Notes: generated from the sequence alone by a model not told the origin. 63,236 nt of DNA from Bacteroidales bacterium 6E (GCA_001270045.2 DF970667.1:1-63236), one strand, 5' to 3'; shown: positions 51,772 to 62,311, counted from the first letter of the stretch. Made by a program: numbers and translations.

Positions 51772-54700
51772 CTATTTCTTAATAAACTGAAAGGTTTTCC
51801 CATCGGACGATTCGAAACGCAATATATAAGTGCCTGGCACAAAATGAGACACATCGATTTCATTGGTGGAAATTTGGATAACCGTATTAAGGATTAATTT
51901 TCCTTCCAGATTATAAATGCCAATTTTACCACTCATCCTTGATTCAATGAATATTCTATCATTGGCAGGATTAGGGTAAATTCTAAAATCATGTTTTTCA
52001 TCTAATCCAGCATGAGTTAATTCCTGAACGCCAATTGTGATATTTCTGGAGTGAAGCGTTAATCCTGGCAAAAGGGAATTGGTCACTTCACAACGATATA
52101 CTCCGGCATCAGATAATTCCAGCCCAATTATACGCAGGCTGTCAGATGTTTGAGATGAAATCAATTCATCATCCTTGAACCAATTATATATATTATTTTC
52201 ACCATCTACACCAAATGAGTAAGAGAAATTTTCACCCTCATTTAATGAAATCACTTGCTCTACTCCGATGCTGTCTTGTGGTATATAAGTGAAAAATTCA
52301 ATACCAATGGCCGGCTCCAGACTGCCAAAGGTAAGTTGGTTATTTTCGACCCCTAAGAAACCAAGCTTTATATTTTGGCTTATATCAAGATTAGACAGTC
52401 GATTATTCCAACAATAAAAATGAACTAATGATGGATTATGGCTTACATCAATATTAGATAACAAATTATGACCACAATTTAACCAAACCAGGAATTCTCC
52501 TTGACTGCTAAGATCTAAACTTGTCAATTTATTGTGCTCGCAGTTTAAATAGTTCAGGTACTTATTATTACTGAGGTCTAAACTTGTAAGATTCATTATG
52601 AAGTTACAAGTTAGCTCTCGCAATTTGTGATTCGACTTAACATCTAGAATTATCAATTTGGTGTCTTGACAATCTAAACGAGTTAAATATGAATTATTAG
52701 TTATGCCTAAACTCGATAAGGGATTTTTACCACATACTAGTTTTGTAAGAAATATATTATTACTAAAATCCAATTCTTCCAGCATATTTAATTGACAATC
52801 AACGTATTGCAATTGTACATTTTCAGCAATATTCAAAACAGTCAAATTGTTATCGAAACAATCTAGCTGTCTTAAAACTGTATTCCGCGAAAAATCAAGG
52901 CTGGTTAAATTGTTATCGTTGCATATTAAAGTGCTAAGAGCCGTAAAATCCTCAATCCCGGTCAAATCATCAATATTTTTATTTGAAACATCCAAGATCT
53001 TGATCTTTTTGATTGTCACAGTTTTCACATAATCATCCAATGGACCTGAATCATAGCCTAAATCTATTAATGCCTGCTCAAAGTTATCATCAGGAATATA
53101 TGTTTGAGGACACTTCCCCCAATCAGGTTTATTTGTTTCAGTCAATGCAGATTCAGTTGAAAAAAGGTCAGGCTCACTGGCAATATTTGAAACACACCAT
53201 TCAGATATGTCTTGATTGAATTCCGGGGCGGAATTAAACATCCCATTCATGTTGTTCACATTACTGACATCCCATGAGCCTATATCCTGGTTAAATTTGA
53301 ATGCGGTCCTAAACATATAGGACATATTTACGACTTGACTAACATCCCAGTTTGCTATAGGCTGATTAAAAAACATTTCATCGAACATCCCGCTCATATT
53401 TGTCACATTACTTACATCCCAATTGCCAAGTGGATGATCGAACGAAGAGGCTGTCTGAAACATATATGACATATCATTCACATTGCTGACATCCCATAAA
53501 CCAATATCTTGATTGAAATCATATGCATTACTAAACATACCCGACATATTCTCTACGCTACTCACATCCCATGAGCCAATTTCACTGTCAAAATCACTGG
53601 CTGATGCAAACATTTCACTCATATCTGTCACCTTGCTTACGTCCCAGGAACTAATATCCTGATTAAAACCAGAAGAATTCTTGAATAAACCGGACATATC
53701 TGTGACTAAACTGGTGCAAACCTTTGACAAATCAGCAGCTTCATCCCGACGTTGGATTAACAGATCTCTATCCACCGCTTCGTAAAGTATCCCATTAACT
53801 CGTCCTGTATCACCGGGTTCACAATGGATACATTTTATTGTCACTCCATTGTAATCCAGATAAAATGAAGGTCCTTCCAAAGCCAAGGAATCAATAAAAT
53901 CAATAGCCGATTGTGAAACAGGCCAACGCCATTCCTGGAATAATGGGATTAAATTCATATTGGCTGCCTGCGATGAAGCAATTATAAAATTGTCGGCTGC
54001 ATCCTGGGTGGACTGCCTGTCTGGCAATAAGGCTGCATATTTCCATATGTTTTGTAGCCACTGCCAACCATAAGTTTCTTCTAGATAGAAACAAAATGAA
54101 GCGAATAAATCAGCCGCGCCCCAAGGGGACCCTGGAACTCCCGCCCCAACCCCTAACGTATTTGCCCAGTTGAGAGTTGAATCTGCCATATATGCAGATC
54201 TTAGTTCACGAATGGAATTCACAAAATCAATATGAGATGGATAATCATCAACCCCAATATATTTCATAGACATAAATCGCATGAAAACGGCATACCCTGT
54301 AGTAATCGGATCGCTTTCATAGGCAAGCTTGTTTCCGTAAAACCAAAAGTTCCTTCCCAATTCATAAAATATGATTTGTTCATACTTGTTTTCAAACAAG
54401 ATCGAAGTATAACACATATCAAAATAGACATCCAATATTTCAATTCCCGTTGCACCTAAATAACCACATCCTGCACCACAAGTGGGATCTGCGCTGGCAA
54501 TGGTACTCTTTTGATTAATCCATGTTGAAGGTAATGGATCAGGTTCCCTGCCAGTACATAACATATAAAAGTTATAGGCACCATCCATGGCATCCAACCA
54601 TTTCTGCATAACGGCAGTGTCCAGGTTACTTTCCTTGGACAGAAGCATAGTTTTCGTTCCCTCATACTTAAACATCGGTACTGTATCACCGCTGAAAGTC

Positions 54701-54777
54701 ACATAAGTCTGGGACTCCTGGGCTTTCGAAAATAGAAATAGAAACAAGCCCAATAAAAGGATTGACAATCTTTTCAT
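51772..54777 (-). CDS. BspA-like leucine-rich-repeat surface protein, T9SS cargo
   Basis: A 1,001-residue exported protein. Signal peptide to about 20. Residues 30-300 resemble a metallopeptidase-like domain in which the usual zinc helix reads [13 protein letters not shown] (near 137), so the HExxH His residues are missing. Then come BspA-type DUF285 repeats (about 355-560; [17 protein letters not shown] and four relatives), Leu-rich repeats (about 615-815; [20 protein letters not shown]), an Ig-like domain (about 850-920) and a type IX secretion C-terminal sorting domain ([17 protein letters not shown] ... [20 protein letters not shown]). It is probably displayed on or released from the cell surface. 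Codon use is more A/T-rich than in its neighbours, suggesting transfer. Confidence 0.85.
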   Translation of the reverse strand: MKRLSILLLGLFLFLFSKAQESQTYVTFSGDTVPMFKYEGTKTMLLSKESNLDTAVMQKWLDAMDGAYNFYMLCTGREPDPLPSTWINQKSTIASADPTCGAGCGYLGATGIEILDVYFDMCYTSILFENKYEQIIFYELGRNFWFYGNKLAYESDPITTGYAVFMRFMSMKYIGVDDYPSHIDFVNSIRELRSAYMADSTLNWANTLGVGAGVPGSPWGAADLFASFCFYLEETYGWQWLQNIWKYAALLPDRQSTQDAADNFIIASSQAANMNLIPLFQEWRWPVSQSAIDFIDSLALEGPSFYLDYNGVTIKCIHCEPGDTGRVNGILYEAVDRDLLIQRRDEAADLSKVCTSLVTDMSGLFKNSSGFNQDISSWDVSKVTDMSEMFASASDFDSEIGSWDVSSVENMSGMFSNAYDFNQDIGLWDVSNVNDMSYMFQTASSFDHPLGNWDVSNVTNMSGMFDEMFFNQPIANWDVSQVVNMSYMFRTAFKFNQDIGSWDVSNVNNMNGMFNSAPEFNQDISEWCVSNIASEPDLFSTESALTETNKPDWGKCPQTYIPDDNFEQALIDLGYDSGPLDDYVKTVTIKKIKILDVSNKNIDDLTGIEDFTALSTLICNDNNLTSLDFSRNTVLRQLDCFDNNLTVLNIAENVQLQYVDCQLNMLEELDFSNNIFLTKLVCGKNPLSSLGITNNSYLTRLDCQDTKLIILDVKSNHKLRELTCNFIMNLTSLDLSNNKYLNYLNCEHNKLTSLDLSSQGEFLVWLNCGHNLLSNIDVSHNPSLVHFYCWNNRLSNLDISQNIKLGFLGVENNQLTFGSLEPAIGIEFFTYIPQDSIGVEQVISLNEGENFSYSFGVDGENNIYNWFKDDELISSQTSDSLRIIGLELSDAGVYRCEVTNSLLPGLTLHSRNITIGVQELTHAGLDEKHDFRIYPNPANDRIFIESRMSGKIGIYNLEGKLILNTVIQISTNEIDVSHFVPGTYILRFESSDGKTFQFIKK

Positions 54778-54996
54778 GTTGGTTTAAATATTTAGTTGTA
54801 ATTATTTACAGGTTAACATCTCACAAATCATTAAATGACTATATAAACTTATGACATTTTTACGACATATAAGTCATTGATAATGATAATTTTTACACAA
54901 AAATGTTATTATCCATAATATTTACAGAAGCCAAATAATACTACCCTCACCACCCGAAAAAATCACTATATTTATTCCCCATAAACTGACTATAAA

Positions 54997-55944
54997 ATGG
55001 CAAAGCAACCTCAATCCAATGGCATGAACCGCCGCGATTTTCTGCGGACCGGCACAGCCGTGGCCACATCGGCCATGCTGTTACCCCTGACGGGAACCAG
55101 CGTTTTTGGCGCCTTCGCGGGCGGTAACGCCACTGTTTCCATCCCTGCCGCAAGACTCAACAACGGCGTAATGATGCCCCTGCTGGGCTTTGGCACCAAT
55201 ACCCTCACGGGCGATGTGGGTGAACGTTGCGTGGCCGATGCCATATCGGTGGGCTACCGCCTCATCGACACAGCCCACGTGTACGGAAACGAGGAAGCCG
55301 TGGGTGCAGGCATCAAAAAGAGCGGCATCGACCGGAAAGAACTCTTTGTCACCTCCAAGCTGTGGGTCGACGACTCGGGATACGAGGGCACCAAAAAGGC
55401 CTTCCAGACCTCGATCGACAAGCTCGGCACCGATTACCTCGACCTGTACCTGATTCACCGTCCACGGGGCGATGTGAAGGGCACATGGAAAGCTTTTGAA
55501 GAGCTCTATGAGGCCGGGAAGATCAAAGCCATCGGAGTGAGCAACTTCGAACCCGACCAGCTGGCAGAGCTGCTGTCGTATGCCAAAATCAAGCCTGCCA
55601 ACAACCAGATTGAGACACACGTCTTCTTCCAGGAGCACGTCAATTATGCCTCGCTGAAGGACCGGGAGATCCAGATGCAGGCCTGGTCGCCCTTTGCCGC
55701 CGGCAGAAATGGTATATTCAGTAACCCCACTCTGGCCTCCATTGCCAAAAAACATGGGAAAACCATTGCCCAGGTGTGCCTGAGATGGCACTATCAGAGA
55801 GGCATCGTGGCCATTCCGAGGTCGTCGCAAAAAGCCCACATGATCGAGAACCTCAACATATTCGACTTCGAGCTCGACGCGGCCGACCTGCAAACCATTG
55901 CCCCGCTCGACCTGAACCGTACCCAGTTCCCCGAGTGGAGCTGA
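54997..55944 (+). CDS. Tat-exported aldo/keto reductase
   Basis: A 315-residue protein with a twin-arginine leader (MNRRDFLRTGTAVATSAMLL, starting at an ATG nine codons inside; either ATG works). The (beta/alpha)8 AKR barrel shows the catalytic tetrad: Asp and Tyr in LIDTAHVYGNEE, Lys in VTSKLW and His in YLIHRP, with the NADPH-binding end VAIPRSSQKAHMIENLNIFD. Members reduce aldehydes and sugar ketones. An exported AKR needs its cofactor bound before Tat export. It precedes the DUF5687/ABC pair by 26 bp and may share a transcript, though a functional link is not obvious. Confidence 0.92.
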   Translation: MAKQPQSNGMNRRDFLRTGTAVATSAMLLPLTGTSVFGAFAGGNATVSIPAARLNNGVMMPLLGFGTNTLTGDVGERCVADAISVGYRLIDTAHVYGNEEAVGAGIKKSGIDRKELFVTSKLWVDDSGYEGTKKAFQTSIDKLGTDYLDLYLIHRPRGDVKGTWKAFEELYEAGKIKAIGVSNFEPDQLAELLSYAKIKPANNQIETHVFFQEHVNYASLKDREIQMQAWSPFAAGRNGIFSNPTLASIAKKHGKTIAQVCLRWHYQRGIVAIPRSSQKAHMIENLNIFDFELDAADLQTIAPLDLNRTQFPEWS

Positions 55945-55970
55945 CCAACTGAACCAACCTAAAGCCAAAC

Positions 55971-57434
55971 ATGTTAGAATTGCTTGTCCACCAATGGAAG
56001 GAGAAAATTCGCTCCCCTTTCTGGCAAAAGAACATGGTGCTCAATATCGTGCTGGGCATCATGGGTCTGTATCTTGCCCTGAACGTGGTATTCCTGAGTT
56101 TGCTGACCGACAGGATACTGGCCCAGGTTTATCCCGGTCGCGACACCATCGAGGCCGTTACCGGATGGTTGTTTTACTATTTTTCGGCCGATCTCATTAT
56201 CCGGTTCCTGTTTCAGCAGCTCCCCACCCTTTCGATACTGCCCTACCTGACCCTGCCCATCAAAAAGAACCGGCTGTTGCACTACCTGATCCTGAAAACC
56301 ATTCCCGGATTCTTTAACCTGGTGGCCGTGCTGCTGATTCTGCCCTTCTTCGTGAAAAACATTGCCTTGACGCAACCGGTGGCATTCAGCATCGGTTGGA
56401 TCATTCCGGTTTTATCGCTGGTGGCCGTCAACAACTTCCTGAACTTCACGCTTAAAAAACACTTTTCGCAAAAGCCCTTCATCACGGTATTGCTGCTGGC
56501 GGGGGTGGGATTGCTGGTTTATCTCGACGTGGCTGGGATTTTCTCCATATCGGCCTATTTTACTGCAGCGGTGTACCACCTGGCAACCCATGCCTATGGC
56601 GTTTTGTTGCCACTTGCCCTGGTGGCTTTGAGCTATTACCTGGCCCATGCCTACCTGAAAAGAAACGCCTACATGGAGGATACCCCAACCAAAGCAACCC
56701 GGAATTCGGCGGCACTTGATTTCCTGGGGCGGTATGGCGATTTGGGCCACCTCATAGGCGTGGAGCTGAAGCTGATATTGCGCAACAAGCGGCCAAGATC
56801 GTTGCTGTATGTGTGTGGCTTCTTCTTCCTGTACGGCTTCATGTTCTATAAAAAAGAGAACCTCGACGATTACCTGATCCTGAGCTTTATGGGATTGTTG
56901 TTGCCCTCGGTCTTTTCGCTGAACTACGGGCAATACATGTTTTCGTGGGAAAGTTCGTACTTCGACCGCATATTGGTGAGCGACATCACACCCTATACCT
57001 ACCTGAGATCGAAACACGTGCTGCTTTCCATGTCAGGCATCATCGGCTATTTAATCGTCCTTCCGTATGCAATCATCAGTTACAAAATAGCATTCATCAA
57101 TGCCGCCTTTTTGCTGTTCAATATCGGGGTCACCTACATGATCCAATTGTTTTTCAGCACCTTTAACACTGCATACATCGACCTGGGAAAAAGCCAGTTC
57201 ATGAACTACCAGGGAACCGGGCTAACGCATTTCCTGGTCATCATTCCCACCACGGGCTTACCGTTTCTGATCTACTATCTGCACAAACTGACGGGAGCCC
57301 TCGAATTTTACTTTTACTCGATCGCCCTTATCGGGATCGTCGGGATCATTTTCAACAGGACCCTGCTGCAGATGATGGTTCGCCTTTTTGTGAAAAGAAA
57401 GTACAGGATGGCATTAGGATTCAGGCAAAAATAA
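55971..57434 (+). CDS. DUF5687 membrane protein, probable ABC exporter permease
   Basis: A 487-residue integral membrane protein with about twelve hydrophobic segments (for example NMVLNIVLGIMGLYLALNVV, LILPFFVKNIALTQPVAF, FYFYSIALIGIVGIIFNRTL) and the DUF5687 start LLVHQWKEKIRSPFWQKNM. The family is confined to Bacteroidota and is found next to an ABC ATPase, as here (the ATPase gene starts six bases after the stop), so it is taken as the permease subunit. The transported substrate is unknown. Basic loops lie on the cytoplasmic side (KRNAYMEDTPTKATR). Confidence 0.88.
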   Translation: MLELLVHQWKEKIRSPFWQKNMVLNIVLGIMGLYLALNVVFLSLLTDRILAQVYPGRDTIEAVTGWLFYYFSADLIIRFLFQQLPTLSILPYLTLPIKKNRLLHYLILKTIPGFFNLVAVLLILPFFVKNIALTQPVAFSIGWIIPVLSLVAVNNFLNFTLKKHFSQKPFITVLLLAGVGLLVYLDVAGIFSISAYFTAAVYHLATHAYGVLLPLALVALSYYLAHAYLKRNAYMEDTPTKATRNSAALDFLGRYGDLGHLIGVELKLILRNKRPRSLLYVCGFFFLYGFMFYKKENLDDYLILSFMGLLLPSVFSLNYGQYMFSWESSYFDRILVSDITPYTYLRSKHVLLSMSGIIGYLIVLPYAIISYKIAFINAAFLLFNIGVTYMIQLFFSTFNTAYIDLGKSQFMNYQGTGLTHFLVIIPTTGLPFLIYYLHKLTGALEFYFYSIALIGIVGIIFNRTLLQMMVRLFVKRKYRMALGFRQK

Positions 57435-57440
57435 AATGAA

Positions 57441-58130
57441 ATGATAGAAGCAATTGACCTACGGAAAGTTTACGGCAAAAAGCTGGCCCTGTCGGTCGAC
57501 AGGATCAGGATAGAGGCGGGAGAATTCATTGGCCTGGTGGGCAACAACGGGGCCGGCAAAACCACTATGCTGAGCCTGATCCTCGACTTGATTGAGCCGA
57601 CCAAAGGATATGTCACCTCGAAATCGATGAAGGTATCGGAAACCGATGATTGGAAAAGCTATACCGGTTCGTACCTGAACGAGGGATTCCTGATCCCCTT
57701 TTTAAAGCCGATGGAGTTCCTCGAATTCATTGGCAGTCTGCACCAGATGAACAAAGACGACGTGAGGGCCTTCCTGTTTGCCAACACCAGCTTCTTCGAC
57801 ATGGACACCTTCTCGGGGAAATACAACCGGGAACTATCGGCGGGAAACAAAAACAAAATAGGGATATTGGGTTCGTTTCTGGCGAAACCGGAGATACTGA
57901 TTCTCGACGAACCCTTCTCCAACCTCGATCCCAGTTCGCAGATGTGGCTCAAGGCCAAATTAAGGGAACTGAACGGCGAGGGCATCACCATCCTGATTTC
58001 CAGTCACGACCTGAAGCATGTCACCGAAATCTGCAGCCGCATCTTACTGCTCGAGGAGGGCCACATCTTAAAAGACACACCAACGGATGCAGATACCTTG
58101 GTAGAATTGGAAGAGTATTTCAAGATTTAA
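57441..58130 (+). CDS. ABC transporter ATP-binding subunit
   Basis: A 229-residue ATPase. Walker A is GLVGNNGAGKTTM (about 31-43), the signature region is YNRELSAGNKNKIGI, in which the canonical LSGGQ is altered to LSAGN, Walker B is ILILDEPFSNLDP and the switch His is in ISSHDLKH. It belongs to the CcmA/DrrA-like group of single-domain exporters. The ATG follows the DUF5687 stop by six bases, so the two form one transporter. The aldo/keto reductase upstream may be part of the operon. Confidence 0.92.
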   Translation: MIEAIDLRKVYGKKLALSVDRIRIEAGEFIGLVGNNGAGKTTMLSLILDLIEPTKGYVTSKSMKVSETDDWKSYTGSYLNEGFLIPFLKPMEFLEFIGSLHQMNKDDVRAFLFANTSFFDMDTFSGKYNRELSAGNKNKIGILGSFLAKPEILILDEPFSNLDPSSQMWLKAKLRELNGEGITILISSHDLKHVTEICSRILLLEEGHILKDTPTDADTLVELEEYFKI

Positions 58131-58152
58131 GGACAGTATTTCCGACCTGACT

Positions 58153-59589
58153 TTATTTCTTCATGGTAATCACCACTACCCCACTGTAGTTGCCTTGCGT
58201 GAATTTGCGGATCGATTCATAATTGTTGTATACGTCGATAGCGTCAATGTTGTCAGGATTGATATCATGGAGTTCGGCCTGGGTAATCGTTTTTCCGTCG
58301 ACAATATACAGGACTTGCCGTTCCTGGTCGCCAAAGCTAAAGGATTCCCTATTCCGTTGTTCGATACTTTCGGCCAGGCCAGCGGCATCGGCCAACACTT
58401 TTGTCCCATTCTCAGGAGTTACGTATCGCCCCATGAACATGATTGTTCGGGTGTTTTTGTCGAAGATAAAGAAGACAAACGGATGGTCGGCTTTCACCAC
58501 CTTGTAGGCATCGAGCCTGCCGGCCCCGACCATGATGTTGGTGGTGGTGGCTGCCGCTGCTTCCGTCTTCTCCTCATCCATAGCCAGCCAGGTCTTATGG
58601 AATACCTGTCCCAGCTTCAACGGCGCATCACGGGTGATGCCTGAAAAATCGGCGTCATCGGTGAACGCGGTGGTAAGTCCTGCTCCTTTTAGGGCATCAC
58701 TGAGTTCGAAGCTCGCTTCGAGTTTCATCTTCGGAACGGTAAGCATTACCCGTGCATAATACACACTGTCGAGGATACTGTCGAACAGAGCGCTGCCTAG
58801 TTTTGCCTCCAGTTCGCCGATACCAGACAACTTTTTCGGAAGCAGGACACCGAACGACATCCCGGACGATGCATAGGCTTTCGAAACAAACTGGAAATCA
58901 TCGGTTTCATAATAGGGAAGCAATTCCTTCTTCTGCATGAAATCGATTGTATAGTGATCCTCCTGACCTGCGAAAAAAGTGGCCGGTCGGGTCATTTTTT
59001 TCTCAAACTTTTCGAGCCATTCATCCTTGAACCAAACGGCATTTGAAATCATTAACCGGGTGTCGGGGTTGAAATTTTCGGCCGAAACCATCTCGTTGAT
59101 CCGGTTATTCGTTCGTTCTGAAACCCAGCGGTTGATGTCGGTAACCGCCCGTTTCGGGTTTGAGAATACCGCTTGTCTGAAATCCGTGGCATGAAAGCCT
59201 GACACCTTCCTTTTGTAGGCATTCTCAACATCGAGGCCTTTGTCTACCCAAATGGCATTGGAAATTTGCACTCCGGGGACTTGACCCGATGTTTGGACTA
59301 CTCCCTTAAGTTTCATTTCACCACCTGAACCCGGACTTTTCTGGAACAGCACCTTTTCAAACTCCTGTTTCGTGGTGCCTTCCGACCCTTCGTAGGCCGC
59401 CATCAGCGCGAACCAGGTGCTTGCCGGCGAGATCAGCATGTTACTGTCGGCCACCCTGGCCTGATGGAACAAGTCGAAGGAATAATGGTTGACAGGATTG
59501 CCTTTGCGGCCATTTTGTGCGGTGACAATTCCGCTGTTGCAATTCAAAATGAAAATGAGGGTGATGGTTAAGATGGGTCTTAGATTCAT
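58153..59589 (-). CDS. Serpin with TonB-plug-like C-terminal extension
   Basis: A 478-residue exported protein (signal peptide about 1-24). The serpin domain spans about 30-420: SNMLISPASTWFALMAAYEG, VQISNAIWVDKG, MISNAVWFKDEWLEKF and HPFVFFIFDKNTRTIMFMGR. The hinge of the reactive loop is EEKTEAAAATTT (near 338-349), small residues as needed for insertion, so it should be an inhibitory serpin; the scissile bond would fall near IMVGAG. After the serpin comes a tail of about 55 residues, VLYIVDGKTITQAELHDINP ... YSGVVVITMKK, which is built like the plug segment of TonB-dependent receptors (YVVDGxx...I...GVVxITTK). It probably inhibits external proteases in the periplasm or at the surface. Confidence 0.88.
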   Translation of the reverse strand: MNLRPILTITLIFILNCNSGIVTAQNGRKGNPVNHYSFDLFHQARVADSNMLISPASTWFALMAAYEGSEGTTKQEFEKVLFQKSPGSGGEMKLKGVVQTSGQVPGVQISNAIWVDKGLDVENAYKRKVSGFHATDFRQAVFSNPKRAVTDINRWVSERTNNRINEMVSAENFNPDTRLMISNAVWFKDEWLEKFEKKMTRPATFFAGQEDHYTIDFMQKKELLPYYETDDFQFVSKAYASSGMSFGVLLPKKLSGIGELEAKLGSALFDSILDSVYYARVMLTVPKMKLEASFELSDALKGAGLTTAFTDDADFSGITRDAPLKLGQVFHKTWLAMDEEKTEAAAATTTNIMVGAGRLDAYKVVKADHPFVFFIFDKNTRTIMFMGRYVTPENGTKVLADAAGLAESIEQRNRESFSFGDQERQVLYIVDGKTITQAELHDINPDNIDAIDVYNNYESIRKFTQGNYSGVVVITMKK

Positions 59590-60069
59590 TATTCTTGGTT
59601 AATGGTTGTTAAAACTAAATAGGAAATGGCTTGGTAACGGACAGGTGCTGATTGAATCGTTGCAGTATTTCATCCCTTGGATCACCACCCAAACATCCCG
59701 TAATCGCCTGTGGCACGAAAGTACCCATCTTCACTTAGTCCACAAACAGATTTAACATTATTTATCAATAATCATTGAACTCCTATTGCTTAAGTGGAGT
59801 GTGATGTATCCATTCCTTTGTATCCTGTTGTTAAACCGAATGGCTCAGGCAGCATAAAAATTCACTTTCATTTTGAATCCCAACTTGAATGAATAAGATC
59901 TTTGGAAAGGAGGATGACATCCAGCCGCATCCAAAAGGAATTTCTGAATTTTGGACTGGAAAGTGGCATTTCACGAATGGACGAAATTTCGTAACTTTAA
60001 TGATGCATAAACGAGTTGAAAGGCAAGTATTCATGAAAATCCCGCAATTTCGAATTTAAATCTCACGCC
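59590..60069. other. Intergenic region, nothing recognised
   Basis: 480 bases upstream of both the serpin and a small membrane protein gene. A minus-strand frame (59831-60034, 67 codons) has no family features. No repeat or hairpin stands out. Confidence 0.4.
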
Positions 60070-60249
60070 ATGAAAAATAAACTAACACGTCAAATCATCT
60101 ATTTTGTCCTGATATTGCTCGGACTGATCCTCATGGTTGGGGGAATCGTGACAGGTAAACACGGATCAACCGTGATAGGTCTGATTGTGGCTGCCATCAA
60201 TGTCGAGCAATGGATTGTCCTGAACAAAAAAGCTGGTCATTCTTTATAA
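60070..60249 (+). CDS. Small membrane protein (59 residues)
   Basis: ATG at 60070 to TAA at 60249. The protein starts MKNKLTRQIIYFVLILLGLI and has two hydrophobic stretches, FVLILLGLILMVGGIVTG and TVIGLIVAAINVEQWIVL, so it should be an inner-membrane hairpin with a basic N-terminus inside. The next small gene begins seven bases after the stop. No known family. The codon pattern and tight spacing support it as real. Confidence 0.65.
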   Translation: MKNKLTRQIIYFVLILLGLILMVGGIVTGKHGSTVIGLIVAAINVEQWIVLNKKAGHSL

Positions 60250-60256
60250 AAAACTT

Positions 60257-60439
60257 ATGAAATATATGGTTCATCGATTGCAAGTCAACAGTGACAACAT
60301 GCAGGAGAAATTGCAGCAATTCCTCGGCACCCTGTCTGGAGAGGTAATTTCCATCATCCCAAATGTCAGGCCAGCCCTTCTTATATTGGGCGGAACTGCC
60401 AAAATAGACTTTTTGCTGATTGTTGAGAAAATCCCCTAA
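60257..60439 (+). CDS. Small conserved-looking protein (60 residues)
   Basis: ATG at 60257, seven bases after the preceding small gene. The sequence MKYMVHRLQVNSDNMQEKLQ continues as one amphipathic helix and then two hydrophobic strands (VISIIPNV, IDFLLIVEKIP). This layout matches short hypothetical proteins of Bacteroidota, but no function is known. It is probably co-transcribed with the small membrane protein. Confidence 0.65.
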   Translation: MKYMVHRLQVNSDNMQEKLQQFLGTLSGEVISIIPNVRPALLILGGTAKIDFLLIVEKIP

Positions 60440-60533
60440 CCGGATTCTTTCAATATTTTGACGGATACCTTTCGCTGGGATCGTGAAATCGCTTTATTTG
60501 TAACTTAACAGTTATCATTCAAGATCGCCAAAA

Positions 60534-61370
60534 ATGAAATCTTATCTAAACCATAAAGAGCTTATGGGCAAACCGTTGGGCACTTTATCCACCGGCTGCC
60601 GGATCAGGATACTGAAAAAGGCAACACTCGTCTTTGTCTTGGTAAGCATCACAATGCTGGCCCCATCACAGGAAAATCAAAATAAAACCCTAAGGTTGAC
60701 CGGAGCCGCAACGCTGACCACCAAAGGATTGTCGACATTCCCAAATCTCACGTTAGGGAAACCTGCCGCTGTCTTTGATTTCTCGGTAGGTGGCGACAAG
60801 TTCAGGTTTGATCCCACCCTGCGGTTTGGCCTCGACGGAAAACCATGGACATTTATCTTCTGGCTGCGATACCAGGCTATCCAGACCCAAAAATTCGGAT
60901 TACGGATAGGTGTGCACCCCGCCTATTCTTTTAGGACAATAGAGATGGTCCAAATTGGGAAAAACACCGATATCCTGAGGGCCACCACCTATCTGGCCGG
61001 AGAGATCGCCCCTGTCTTCAGGGTAGCCAAAAACGTAACTTTAGGTCCCTACATCATCTTGACACATGGAGTCGATGACGACGCCGTACAATACAGCAAC
61101 TTCATTTCGATGGTCACAAACATCAGCAACATCAACCTGGGAGAAAGAATTTACTCAAGCCTGATGGCGCAGGCATACTACCTGAGAATGGACGACAGGG
61201 AGGGATTCTATGTAAACGGAACACTGTCGCTGAACAGGAGAAATTTCCCTTTGTCCCTGTCCACCACCATCAACAAGGCCATTGAATCGACTATCGTGGG
61301 TAAAAGCCTTCTCTGGAATGTCAATCTCATATACAGGTTTGGCGGTATGTATCGCAGGGATATACCGTAA
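60534..61370 (+). CDS. Exported beta-rich protein, possible outer-membrane barrel
   Basis: A 278-residue protein. The hydrophobic leader lies at about 28-45 (KKATLVFVLVSITMLAPSQ) behind a long basic N-terminus, so a later internal start is possible although none is obvious. The mature part is made of amphipathic strands (TLRLTGAATLTTKGLS, FGLRIGVHPAYSFRTIEM, EGFYVNGTLSLNRRNFPLSL) and ends in NLIYRFGGMYRRDIP. An outer-membrane or periplasmic beta-barrel is likely. It stands alone and no family is recognised. Confidence 0.55.
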   Translation: MKSYLNHKELMGKPLGTLSTGCRIRILKKATLVFVLVSITMLAPSQENQNKTLRLTGAATLTTKGLSTFPNLTLGKPAAVFDFSVGGDKFRFDPTLRFGLDGKPWTFIFWLRYQAIQTQKFGLRIGVHPAYSFRTIEMVQIGKNTDILRATTYLAGEIAPVFRVAKNVTLGPYIILTHGVDDDAVQYSNFISMVTNISNINLGERIYSSLMAQAYYLRMDDREGFYVNGTLSLNRRNFPLSLSTTINKAIESTIVGKSLLWNVNLIYRFGGMYRRDIP

Positions 61371-61491
61371 AATGTAAAAATCAACATGAGAAAGTGCAAA
61401 AACAATAAAACGTTTGGAATAAGTATCCAAACAGCTTTCCTGAAAATTTCAAAAAGGATATGATGGTCCTTTTTTCCATTCGACAGAATGC

Positions 61492-61499
61492 TAACTTTG
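61492..61499 (+). promoter_or_regulatory. Promoter -7 box TAACTTTG before the CDF gene
   Basis: The octamer fits TAnnTTTG and lies 27 bp before the ATG at 61527. It overlaps an upstream in-frame ATG (61488), which is why the later start is chosen. No clear -33 box is seen. Confidence 0.4.
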
Positions 61500-61526
61500 C
61501 GATATCAGGAAATTATCGTTGAGGTC

Positions 61527-62180
61527 ATGTCGGAGGTTAAACATACACATGAACACAAAACCATGTGGGTTGTAGTGTTGACGGCGGTTACAATGGTGGT
61601 GGAGATCGTATTTGGACTGACGACCAAGTCGATGGCATTGCTGGCCGATGGCATCCACATGGGGTCCCATGTACTGGCCATTGGATTGAGCTGGTTGGCC
61701 TACGTGATTGTCAGGAAGGTATCGGTCAACAAAAGGTTTACCGGAAATTCGGAAAAGATCTTGTCATTGTCGGGTTACAGCAGCGGGTTGATGTTGCTCA
61801 TTTTTGCCATTGTCATCCTGATTGAGGCGGTAGAGCGGCTTTACAATCCTCAGGACATCGTGTACAGGGAAGCTATCCTGGTAGCCAGCCTCGGCCTGGT
61901 GATCAATATCGCCAGTGCATTCTTGCTGCATCACGACCATGAACACTCCGATCATAACATCCGGGCAGCCTATCTGCATGTAATTGCCGATGCGCTTACC
62001 AGCCTGTCGGCCATTATCGGAATCACTGCGGCTATGATATGGAATATACCCTTTATCGATACCATAGCAGCCATCGTCAGCTCTTTTGTCATCGTGAGGT
62101 GGTCTGTTGGACTGCTAAGGGATTCGGGATTGGCACTTTTGGATATGGAAGCGCACCACAAACATGGGAAAAGGCATTAA
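61527..62180 (+). CDS. Cation diffusion facilitator (zinc/cobalt-type exporter)
   Basis: A 217-residue inner-membrane transporter with six hydrophobic helices. A His-rich start (VKHTHEHK) precedes helix 1. The metal-site helix reads SMALLADGIHMGSHVLAIG, with the Asp/His pair, and the second site is LHVIADALTSL (His and Asp three apart). A His-rich loop HHDHEHSDH lies between helices 4 and 5, and the tail is MEAHHKHGKRH. The cytoplasmic C-terminal domain of long CDF proteins is missing, as in DmeF-like short members. It should export divalent metal against protons. Confidence 0.9.
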   Translation: MSEVKHTHEHKTMWVVVLTAVTMVVEIVFGLTTKSMALLADGIHMGSHVLAIGLSWLAYVIVRKVSVNKRFTGNSEKILSLSGYSSGLMLLIFAIVILIEAVERLYNPQDIVYREAILVASLGLVINIASAFLLHHDHEHSDHNIRAAYLHVIADALTSLSAIIGITAAMIWNIPFIDTIAAIVSSFVIVRWSVGLLRDSGLALLDMEAHHKHGKRH

Positions 62181-62311
62181 TTTCATCGGATAGACGAATT
62201 GGGGATAGATGTTACCAGGATCCGGCGTAATCCCCAGCCAATCTGTGAAATTATGGATCCAGGATTCAGGTCAAAAGTACAGGAGCCAAAGCCCTGCTCA
62301 GGAATAGCTAC

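Noticed and set aside
54800-54900. Partly symmetric AATGACT/AGTCATT sequences in the divergent promoter between the BspA-like gene and the aldo/keto reductase
   Set aside because: The pairing is imperfect and the DNA very A/T-rich; it could easily be chance.
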